DNA from: Methanoprimaticola sp047501175
GTDB lineage: Archaea; Thermoplasmatota; Thermoplasmata; Methanomassiliicoccales; Methanomethylophilaceae
Assembly: GCF_047501175.1 (NCBI RefSeq)
Contig: NZ_JBEQWH010000005.1
Coordinates: 1-64,000, forward strand
Length of the DNA stretch: 64,000 nucleotides
Reading direction: 5' to 3'
Shown here: positions 24,712 to 32,139 of the stretch, one piece after another
Layout: each line of letters starts with the position of its first letter
Position numbering within the stretch: position 1 is the first letter of the stretch
Program-made: the position numbers and the translations under genes
The notes under the pieces: model-generated
Database searches by the model: none
What the model saw: only the letters and a program-made list of their open reading frames with translations
What the model was told of the DNA's origin: nothing

Positions 24712-25106
24712 TCATCTCTCCGCTTTTCCGTCCCAGGTTTCCTTTAGACATTGGGTGCAGATCCTTTCGAAGATGAACCCGAAGTCGTTCTCGTGGTCCT
24801 CAGCACCTTCCGGGCAGCGCCCCCTCTCTCTTCATCGGACACGGCATCGCCGATCAGGCTCATTTGACGATGGTAGAACGTCAGGAGATCACCATACAGC
24901 TCGTAGCGGGCGATCCTGCCCTCCATCCTATCGACGGGATATGACTTCCTCAGGGTCCCCGTGATTTTCAGGTCAGAGATGTATTTCGTCGCGACTTCGA
25001 TGGATTTTCCGATCCTCGTGGCTATGTCCCCGGATTTGATGCATCTGTGTGATATGGTGCTGATTATGTCGCCGCAGGTGCGTGGATCGGTGACCTCCTG
25101 TATCAC
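24712..25106 (-). pseudogene. Decayed ATPase (DUF234-type) C-terminal fragment
   Basis: Only the middle and end of an archaeal ATPase remain. Residues read from 25106 (VIQEVTDPRTCGDIISTIS...SGDIATRIGKSIEVATKYISDLKITGTLRKSY) match the winged-helix part of the adjacent intact ATPase family. After the segment MSLIGDAVSDEERG the frame breaks. A second frame continues with GFIFERICTQCLKETW, the usual start of the nuclease-like end, and stops at 24712. The N-terminal P-loop domain is missing, and an in-frame TAA lies just upstream. This is a truncated, frameshifted relic. Confidence 0.75.
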
Positions 25107-25148
25107 CAGGAGGTCCGGTTAGTAAATTATCAGTTAATTTGTGTGGGA

Positions 25149-26570
25149 TCACGCCACCTTCGATGGGATCGGTGGCAGGGGAGGCGCTTTTTCCCTTCCG
25201 GTCAGCGCATCGAGTCCGATGAGCATGACCCCCATATCTTCGGAATCGTCAAGGAGGTTCTCCTTGAATCCCGACCATGAGAACAGCACGAGCGTGGGGT
25301 TGACGACGTTCCTCAAGTGCTTGACCTTGTCCTGAAGCTCGTTCAACGTCGCCCATGTGACGGGTTTCATCCTGTGCTTGCACTCACCGAACACCTGTCT
25401 CCTCAGCCCATTATCATCGATTGCAATCGCCACGACATCGATGTCCGTGTCCTCCCCATCGATTTTCCCCCACCAGCTGCCAATCTCGTCGCACAGATAG
25501 TTCCTGGAGAAGAAGTCTGTACACAGGATCTCGAATCTCTTTCCGAGAAACGTCGCCACATCCTCCCTGAGGGCCTGGGCCAGTCTGTCCCTGTCCCTGT
25601 ATCTGAGTCTGGACCCGTTCTTGCTGAGAATCTCCCTGTGGAATGCCGTGATGCTGTCCAGGATGTAGTAGTTGGGCCTGGTGCTCGCCCCCATCATTGG
25701 TTTTCTGATTCCGACGATCCCTATACGGACGAGATCGTCCAGGTACTTGTCGCAGGTGGATATGGGCAGTCCTGCCCCGTTGGCTATGTCCGTTGCCGTC
25801 GTCCTACCGTTGCTTATGGCATCCACCACTCTCTCATGTGCATCGGGATTGTTCAATTCGGAGCGGATGAGCAGGTTGGCCTCCATCGACATCCAGTCGG
25901 AGTCCATCGCCAGTTGGACGAGGATGTCGTCATAGGACATTCCGGACATCTTCCTATGGAATCTGGGGATCCCTCCGAACATCAGGTATACATCCATGAG
26001 CTCACTCTCGCTCAGGTTCGGGTGGAAACCTCTGCAATCCTCTATCGGCAGAGGGGCCAGAGTCATGATGTTGTCGAATCTCTGGAACAGCGGCCTGGAG
26101 GGATCGGCTGCCTCATTCATCATCACGGACATCACGGACCCGCAGATGATGAACATGGAGTCCGTTCTCTTGAGGACAAGGTCTAGGAAATCCTTCACTC
26201 TGCCCGACACATCCTTCGCACATTCCACCAGATACGGGAACTCATCGAAAACGATTACTGTTTTCCTGTTCTTGCAGATGTCGCCGATGGCGTCCATGGC
26301 ATCTCCGAAGGTGTCGAAGTGGATCTCCTCCTCACCCAGTAGGGTCGATATGTTGGTCGCCATTATCTCCAGCTGGCTCTCCATAGTGGCTCCGGATGAG
26401 AACTGTATGTAGAGGCTGTGCTTGTCCTCGCAGAACCTCTCCAGGAGCGTGCTCTTGCCGATACGCCTACGACCAAGGACGATGCAGGTTCCACTGCCCG
26501 GTGCCGAATAGATCGATTCGAGCCTAGTGAGTTCGGATATCCTGCCGAAGAACTGGTCGTTCGCGTCCAT
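25149..26570 (-). CDS. AAA ATPase with winged helix and DUF234 nuclease-like end
   Basis: From MDANDQFFGRISELTRLESI the product is 473 residues. The P-loop is VLGRRRIGKSTLLERF near 32-47, Walker B is VIVFDEFPYL near 110, and a sensor-like IICGSVMSVM follows. A winged helix (TTATDIANGAGLPISTCDKYLDDLVRIGIV) and a C-terminal restriction-nuclease-like domain (DIDVVAIAIDDNGLRRQVFGECKH) complete the DUF234 architecture. Such ATPases are abundant in archaea; their role is unclear, and mobile or defence functions have been proposed. Two TTAC-N8-GTAA sites lie upstream. An adjacent relic shows a second copy has decayed. Confidence 0.85.
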   Translation of the reverse strand: MDANDQFFGRISELTRLESIYSAPGSGTCIVLGRRRIGKSTLLERFCEDKHSLYIQFSSGATMESQLEIMATNISTLLGEEEIHFDTFGDAMDAIGDICKNRKTVIVFDEFPYLVECAKDVSGRVKDFLDLVLKRTDSMFIICGSVMSVMMNEAADPSRPLFQRFDNIMTLAPLPIEDCRGFHPNLSESELMDVYLMFGGIPRFHRKMSGMSYDDILVQLAMDSDWMSMEANLLIRSELNNPDAHERVVDAISNGRTTATDIANGAGLPISTCDKYLDDLVRIGIVGIRKPMMGASTRPNYYILDSITAFHREILSKNGSRLRYRDRDRLAQALREDVATFLGKRFEILCTDFFSRNYLCDEIGSWWGKIDGEDTDIDVVAIAIDDNGLRRQVFGECKHRMKPVTWATLNELQDKVKHLRNVVNPTLVLFSWSGFKENLLDDSEDMGVMLIGLDALTGREKAPPLPPIPSKVA

Positions 26571-26611
26571 AATTCCCAGATTTCCCCCACTGTTTATATT
26601 GTTTTTCATTT

Positions 26612-26658
26612 TTACAAAAATATGTAAAAATGAAATTATTACAGAAATATGTAAAAAT
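26612..26658. promoter_or_regulatory. Paired TTAC-N8-GTAA sites upstream of the ATPase
   Basis: An 18-base direct repeat, ACA(A/G)AAATATGTAAAAAT, occurs at 26614-26631 and 26641-26658. Each copy forms the imperfect palindrome TTAC-N8-GTAA. The sites sit before the minus-strand ATPase and upstream of the M24 peptidase and may be an operator. Confidence 0.5.
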
Positions 26659-26743
26659 CTACATGCACGATCCGATGCGTTCCTGATACATCCATGAACT
26701 ATCGGGCATCATGCCTAATAACAGCGTTTACAATCACCCTCCC

Positions 26744-27832
26744 ATGCAGAGGACGAGGGCCGAGAGGCTCATGGAGAACGCCGACGGCATGGATGCCGTC
26801 GTCATAGCCAACGATGGGGAGCCGTTCCTGGATTCGGCCTTCTGGTACCTGACGGAACAGACGTCGGGGACATTCGAGGGAAGCTTCGCCATCGTGGGTC
26901 CCGGGGGACAGCTCGATGTGATCGTGAGCATCCTCGAGGAGGAGGGGGCACATGACGGCAAGGGGAACATCCACGTCTATCACGACGGGAAGGAGCGCGC
27001 CCAGTTCATCAAGGACGCCCTGAAGGGGTGCAGGAAGGTCGGGTTCAACGTCAACAACGTCACATACGCGGCCGCGGAGTACGTGAAGAAGGTGGCCGAG
27101 GACATCGAGGTCGTCAACGCCACCGATGCGATCGGGAACACCGTATCGGTGAAGGATGCCAAGGAGATCGAGGCTACCCGCAAGGCGTGTGCGATCTCGT
27201 CCAAGGTCGCCGCGGAGATCCCCGACATGCTCTCGGAGGGGGTGTCCGAGAAGGAGGTCGCCTCCAGGATGGACAACAGGATGCGCGAGCTCGGAGGGAC
27301 GGGAAACGCATTCGACACGATCGCGGCGTTCGGGGCGTATTCGTCGCAGCCCCATCACATGCCCTGCGACTATCGGCTGAGGAAGGGGGATGCCGCGCTG
27401 TTCGATTTCGGGACCAAGTACGACAGATACTGTTCGGACATGACGCGCACGGTGTTCCTCGGAAGGCCTCCCGAGATCCTCGAGAGGGCGTACGCGGTGG
27501 TCCTGGAGGCTCAGCAGGCGGGCATCGCGGAGTACCGCGACGGTGCCAACGCCAGCGCCGCGGACCTCGCGGCAAGGAAGGTCATCGACGAGTCCGAGTT
27601 CAAGGGCAGGTTCATCCACTCGTTCGGCCACGGGATCGGTCAGGACGTGCATCAGCACATCTCCGTCTCCCCGAGGTCCGAGCAGATACTGCGCGCCGGC
27701 AACATAGTCTCCGCGGAGCCGGGGATCTACATTCCCGGTGTGGGCGGGATCAGGATCGAGGACACCGTCCTCGTGACCGAGAGCGGGTCAGAGGTTCTCA
27801 CGTCGTTCGACCACTCATTCACGGTGATCTGA
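26744..27832 (+). CDS. M24 metallopeptidase (Xaa-Pro aminopeptidase-like)
   Basis: The product is about 362 residues from MQRTRAERLMEN (373 if the ATG at 26711 is used). An N-terminal creatinase-like domain is followed by the pita-bread catalytic domain. The five metal ligands are visible: Asp in ALFDFG, Asp in YCSDMTRTV, His in SFGHGIGQDVHQ, Glu in SAEPGIYIPG and Glu in GIRIEDTVLV. It should cleave N-terminal residues before proline in peptides in the cytosol. It directly precedes tldD with a one-base gap, so peptide trimming and the TldD/E protease are probably co-expressed. Confidence 0.92.
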   Translation: MQRTRAERLMENADGMDAVVIANDGEPFLDSAFWYLTEQTSGTFEGSFAIVGPGGQLDVIVSILEEEGAHDGKGNIHVYHDGKERAQFIKDALKGCRKVGFNVNNVTYAAAEYVKKVAEDIEVVNATDAIGNTVSVKDAKEIEATRKACAISSKVAAEIPDMLSEGVSEKEVASRMDNRMRELGGTGNAFDTIAAFGAYSSQPHHMPCDYRLRKGDAALFDFGTKYDRYCSDMTRTVFLGRPPEILERAYAVVLEAQQAGIAEYRDGANASAADLAARKVIDESEFKGRFIHSFGHGIGQDVHQHISVSPRSEQILRAGNIVSAEPGIYIPGVGGIRIEDTVLVTESGSEVLTSFDHSFTVI

Positions 27833-27833
27833 G

Positions 27834-29240
27834 ATGGAATCGGTATCCATCAAGGCCCAGGAGGCCCAGGATGTCCTCCACCTCGCGGTGGAGAGGATGC
27901 GCGATCTCGGAGCGGATTTCGCCGATGCCCGTTCGCAGACCGTTCGCGTGACAGGGGCCAGCACCATCAACGGCGACCTGAAGCAGCTGGTCCAGAAGAG
28001 CACCGGCGGCGTGTGCCTGAGGGCATGGTCAGGCGGACGCTGGGGCTACGGGACGTCCACATCCTTCGACAGGGAGGCGGTCCTCAGGGCGGCCGAGGAG
28101 GCGGCCGCGAATGCGAAGGGGGACGGGATCCCCGGGCTGGAACTGGAGCCGGCGGTCGTCAGAGGGGACCACAGGGCGAAGGTCAGGATACACCCCGATT
28201 CCGTCGATCTGACGGAGAAGATCCAGGCCGCACTGGACATCGACAGGGCCCAGGCCATCGACGACCGTATAATCAACCGCGCCGGAGCCTATTCCGAGGA
28301 GATCAAGACCAACGCCCTCGTGAACTCCGCGGGCTCCGACCTGAGCTGGGAGGAGGTCCGCACCCTGTGCAGGGCGATGTCCATCGCGGCCGACGGTCAG
28401 AGGATGGAGCAGTACTACGACGGTCCTGACAGCACGAAGGGTTTCGAGGTCGTCAGGGACGCCGACCTGGAGGGGATCGGCAGGGGCGCGGCACGCGAGG
28501 CGATCGTCACGCTCGGTGCGGACAGGGCCCCTTCCGGGAACATGACGGTCATCTCTGATCCCATGGTGTCCGGGTTGCTGGCACATGAGGCCATGGGCCA
28601 TGCCTCCGAAGGCGACGAGATCACCAAGAGGCGCTCTTTCCTCACAGACGCCGTCGGACGGAAGGTCGCATCGGACCTCATCACGATGTACGATGACGGG
28701 ACCGTCGCGGGAGCGCACGGCTCCATCCCGTTCGATGACGAGGGCACGCCATCGTCCAGGGTGACGATCATCGACCATGGCGAGTACAAGGGTTACATGC
28801 ACAGCCTCGAGACCGCCTCCCGTCTGGGGGTCCATCCCACCGGCAACGGGAGGGCGGAGAACAGCGGCAAGAGGGTCTGGGTCAGGATGACGAACACGTT
28901 CTTCGGTCCCGGCGACTGGGACAAGGACGAGCTCATAGCCGACACCAAGGAAGGCATCCTCTGCGACAAGATGCTCAACGGCATGGAGGATCCCGTCGGG
29001 GGATGCTTCGAGGCCAAGTGTCTACGCGGATACCTCATCAGGAACGGGGAGATCGTGAAGCCCGTGCAGTCGTTCACGCTCACAGGCAAGTCGATCGACA
29101 TCCTGTCGTCCGCGGACGCACTGACCAACGAGGTCCTCCTCGATGGCGGCATGTGCGGGAAGGGCATCGAGGACTGGGTCAGGGTCTCCACCGGAGGCCC
29201 GTACATGCGTGCCAGGATGATCGTGGGGGGAGGCCAGTGA
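27834..29240 (+). CDS. tldD: TldD metalloprotease
   Basis: The 468-residue product carries the TldD zinc motif HEAMGHASEGDEI (His251, Glu252, with His256 next) and later the family segments GTPSSRVTIIDHGEYKGYMHSLETASRLG, GGCFEAKCLRGYLIRNGEIVKPVQSFTLTG and GGMCGKGIEDWVRVSTGGPYMR. With TldE it forms a heterodimeric protease that degrades unfolded peptides and, in bacteria, matures microcins and toxin-antitoxin products. Its stop overlaps the tldE GTG. Confidence 0.95.
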   Translation: MESVSIKAQEAQDVLHLAVERMRDLGADFADARSQTVRVTGASTINGDLKQLVQKSTGGVCLRAWSGGRWGYGTSTSFDREAVLRAAEEAAANAKGDGIPGLELEPAVVRGDHRAKVRIHPDSVDLTEKIQAALDIDRAQAIDDRIINRAGAYSEEIKTNALVNSAGSDLSWEEVRTLCRAMSIAADGQRMEQYYDGPDSTKGFEVVRDADLEGIGRGAAREAIVTLGADRAPSGNMTVISDPMVSGLLAHEAMGHASEGDEITKRRSFLTDAVGRKVASDLITMYDDGTVAGAHGSIPFDDEGTPSSRVTIIDHGEYKGYMHSLETASRLGVHPTGNGRAENSGKRVWVRMTNTFFGPGDWDKDELIADTKEGILCDKMLNGMEDPVGGCFEAKCLRGYLIRNGEIVKPVQSFTLTGKSIDILSSADALTNEVLLDGGMCGKGIEDWVRVSTGGPYMRARMIVGGGQ

Positions 29241-30562
29241 GCGACCTAGACTTCCATGTCGAGAAGGCCCTGAGGGCCGTCGACGGCTACGAGCAGGCCG
29301 AGGCCTACGGTTCCGAGGCGGTGATCCATACCGTCTACATCGACGGGACCAGGATAAGCAACATCGAGACCAAGCGCGAGTCCGGGCTGATGGTCAGGAT
29401 GGCCGACGGCGGGCGCCAGGGGAAGGCATCGGTCAACCTCTCCGGGGACATCTCTGTCCCGGAGTGCGTCAGGATGGCCGAGACCGTCCTGAGGTTCTCG
29501 CCCGAGGGCAAGGAGAGGCTGAGGTTCGCTGAGCCCGCATCCAGGAGGATCGACCGTCCCGACGTCTGGGACAGGAGGATCGAGGAGGTCACCCCGGATG
29601 TCCTGAGGGACATCGCCCGTAGGTTGATCGACTCGTGCGATGCCGAGATCCCCCGGGCCCAGGTGCGCATCTCGACCAACGTCTCCCGGGTGATGAACAA
29701 CAACGGTGTCGACGCGGCCCACAGGAGTACGCTGGTCTACGGCCACTTCACATCCATGTTCCGCGGGGAGCAGCCAGGAGAGGGCGCGGAGACCTTCCAT
29801 GGGACCCATCTCGACGTCCCCGTCGAGAGGATCGGCGGGTCCCTGGCCCGTCAGGCCCGCGATTCCGCATCCGCCAAGGGATTCGAGGGCCATGGGAAGC
29901 TCTCCATGATCCTTCCCCCCGGACAGCTGGGCGAGATGCTGATGACATCCCTCGGAGCATCGATCAACGGTCACAACGTCAAGTATGGTACATCGCTGTG
30001 GAAGGACTCCATAGGGAAGGAGGTCGCCTCTCCGGAGCTGACCATGGTCGACGATCCCACGGTCGCGGCCCCGCTCTCGTGCGAGTTCGACGACGAGGGG
30101 ACGCCCACCGAGAGGCGTGCGGTCATCGAGGACGGCGTCCTTAGGACGTTCCTCAGGGATTCTTTCTGCGGTTCGAGCACCGGGAACGGCATGCGCAGGT
30201 CCAGTGTGGAGGCCATGGGTGCATTCGAGAGGACGCCCATCGTCAAGCCCCTGAACCTCACCGTGACTCCCGGGAAGTACACCAGGGAGCAGATCATAGA
30301 GCAGACCGATGACGGGATACTCGTCGAGAGGTTCGCGAATCCTGAGGCGGACGAGCTGTCCGGAAGGTTCGGACTGAACGTGCGTTGTGGATACATCGTG
30401 AAGAACGGCGAGGTCGTCGGTATCGTGAACAACTCGCTCCTAATGGGCAACATGATCGAGGCATTGAGGAACATCGAGATGATCGGGTCCGATTCCACCC
30501 AGATGGGTGTGATCAACGTTCCGACCATGTCGTTCTCGGGTACCGAACTCGTCGGGAACTGA
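29237..30562 (+). CDS. tldE: TldE/PmbA metalloprotease subunit
   Basis: The 441-residue product starts at GTG 29237, overlapping the tldD stop (GTGA). It lacks the HExxxH zinc site, as expected for TldE, and shows family segments GKLSMILPPGQLGEMLMTSLGASING, LTMVDDPTVAAPLSCEFDDEGTPTERRAVIEDGVLRTFLRDSF and the C-terminal RCGYIVKNGEVVGIVNNSLLMGNMIEAL. It completes the TldD/E heterodimer. Confidence 0.94.
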   Translation: MSDLDFHVEKALRAVDGYEQAEAYGSEAVIHTVYIDGTRISNIETKRESGLMVRMADGGRQGKASVNLSGDISVPECVRMAETVLRFSPEGKERLRFAEPASRRIDRPDVWDRRIEEVTPDVLRDIARRLIDSCDAEIPRAQVRISTNVSRVMNNNGVDAAHRSTLVYGHFTSMFRGEQPGEGAETFHGTHLDVPVERIGGSLARQARDSASAKGFEGHGKLSMILPPGQLGEMLMTSLGASINGHNVKYGTSLWKDSIGKEVASPELTMVDDPTVAAPLSCEFDDEGTPTERRAVIEDGVLRTFLRDSFCGSSTGNGMRRSSVEAMGAFERTPIVKPLNLTVTPGKYTREQIIEQTDDGILVERFANPEADELSGRFGLNVRCGYIVKNGEVVGIVNNSLLMGNMIEALRNIEMIGSDSTQMGVINVPTMSFSGTELVGN

Positions 30563-30775
30563 TTCAAACGGGGTCTGGGCGAGATACCAGGCTCCTCCTT
30601 TAATTTTTTGTATAATAATATACAATATTTAGAAAAAATTAAGATTATTTATTTCTTTAGAAAAATTAAAATTTGAAACACCCACTAAATCCTTGTTGAA
30701 ACACCCACTAAATCCTTGTTGAAACACCCACCAAATATTTATTGCAAATATGTATGATATATCTTGGGATTTGTG
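30563..30775. other. AT-rich intergenic region with ATPase promoter
   Basis: The stretch from about 30600 to 30775 is much richer in A and T than its surroundings. It holds three 23-base tandem repeats (separate entry) and TATA-like sequences (TATGTATGATATATC near 30749-30763). I see no RNA gene. Confidence 0.6.
30675..30743. repeat. Three 23-bp tandem repeats
   Basis: The unit begins GAAACACCCACTAAATCC and ends TTGTT. Copies 1 (30675-30697) and 2 (30698-30720) are identical; copy 3 (30721-30743) keeps the first 11 bases and then drifts. There are no spacers, so it is not a CRISPR array. It sits directly before the AT-rich ATPase gene. Confidence 0.85.
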
Positions 30776-32059
30776 ATGAACGATCGGACACCATATCTAC
30801 CTCGTCTCATCGATGAGACAATCATAGAGAAATTGGGTTACATGGGAGCAATATGCATCGAAGGTCCCAAATGGTGTGGAAAAACCAGAACAGCCCTCCA
30901 TCACAGCCGGAGTATGTTCTCGGTCGACGATCCTTCCAATTCGTATCAGAATCGTAAGCTGGCGATGATGGATCCGGATCTTGTGTTGTCTGGTGAAATT
31001 CCACGTACCATAGACGAATGGCAAGAGGTTCCGTCATTGTGGGATGCAGTGAGATCGAATGTGGATCGTAGAAATCCTGAGAAAGGCCTGTTCATAATGA
31101 CCGGTTCCGCAACTCCCAATGATGGGGACATAATCCATAGTGGAGTAGGGCGTATATCTACCATCAAGATGCGCACGATGTCTCTTTTCGAATCCAGAGA
31201 TTCCACAGGAGCGATCACTATCCGTTCGATGTTCGATGGTTCGTTCAAAAATGTCATGATTGGGGATGTGAGGTTGGAACATCTGGTATTCCTGACCGCA
31301 CGCGGCGGATGGCCAGGTAGTTTGGGTCTGTCTGAGGCAGAGGCTCTGAAAATAGCTCCGGATTACATAGATGGTGTGGTCAGGAACGATCTCAAGAAAC
31401 TGAATGATAAAAGTAGGGATGAGATCAAGTTTCAGATGTTGTTGAGATCATTGGCAAGAAACGAGAGTACAGTGGTCTCCAAGAAGACGATACTGTCCGA
31501 TATTCAGGAGTATGAGGGATACGGAATCGGCACTTCCACCTTGGATGCATATCTCAACGATCTTCAGAGATTGCATTTGACGGACAATTGCGAGCCGTTC
31601 AATCCAAGGCTCCGGGCGAAGGATCGCATCGGAAAATCAGTGAAGAGGCATTTTGTCGATCCTTCGTTGGCCATAGCGGCATTGGGGGTGACGCCTTCGA
31701 TGCTCATGAACGATCTCGAAACATACGGTTTCATGTTTGAGGCGATGTGTAACAGGGATCTGAAGATATATGCCGATGCTCTCGGTGGCAGGCTCTATCA
31801 TTACCGTGACAAGGAGGGTTATGAGCTCGATGCGGTACTCATCCTCAATGACGGGAGGTGGGGCGCATTCGAGATTAAGTTGGGATTCTATCAGGTGGAT
31901 GATGGTGCGGACAACCTCAATAAGGTATGCGATTACATTGGGAGCAATTCGCGCGTCGGACCACCGGTGTTCAAGTGCGTGATATGCGGCATGTCGTCCG
32001 CAGCCTTCAGACGGGACGATGACGTCTATGTCGTACCGATCACCGCTCTGAGAAACTGA
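30776..32059 (+). CDS. ATPase with DUF4143 domain, AT-rich, probably acquired
   Basis: From MNDRTPYLPRLID the product is 427 residues. The P-loop is unusual: EGPKWCGKTRTALHHS near 29-44. Walker B falls in RTIDEWQEVPSLWDAV, and the sensor is FIMTGSATPNDGD. The C-terminal DUF4143 nuclease-like domain contains YHYRDKEGYELDAVLILNDGRWGAFEIKLG, with the D...E-x-K catalytic core of restriction nucleases. Such proteins are thought to be mobile or selfish. Base composition is clearly lower in GC than its neighbours, which suggests transfer. It ends convergently with polB. Confidence 0.88.
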   Translation: MNDRTPYLPRLIDETIIEKLGYMGAICIEGPKWCGKTRTALHHSRSMFSVDDPSNSYQNRKLAMMDPDLVLSGEIPRTIDEWQEVPSLWDAVRSNVDRRNPEKGLFIMTGSATPNDGDIIHSGVGRISTIKMRTMSLFESRDSTGAITIRSMFDGSFKNVMIGDVRLEHLVFLTARGGWPGSLGLSEAEALKIAPDYIDGVVRNDLKKLNDKSRDEIKFQMLLRSLARNESTVVSKKTILSDIQEYEGYGIGTSTLDAYLNDLQRLHLTDNCEPFNPRLRAKDRIGKSVKRHFVDPSLAIAALGVTPSMLMNDLETYGFMFEAMCNRDLKIYADALGGRLYHYRDKEGYELDAVLILNDGRWGAFEIKLGFYQVDDGADNLNKVCDYIGSNSRVGPPVFKCVICGMSSAAFRRDDDVYVVPITALRN

Positions 32060-32139
32060 AATGGATGTAACGCTTCGGGTGCTGCTAGTCGACATGGACA
32101 CGCTCATCGGTTCGAACGACCCCCCGAGGATCCGAAGGG

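Noticed and set aside
30675..30743. CRISPR-like repeats
   Set aside because: The units are directly adjacent with no spacers, only three copies exist, and no cas genes are present.
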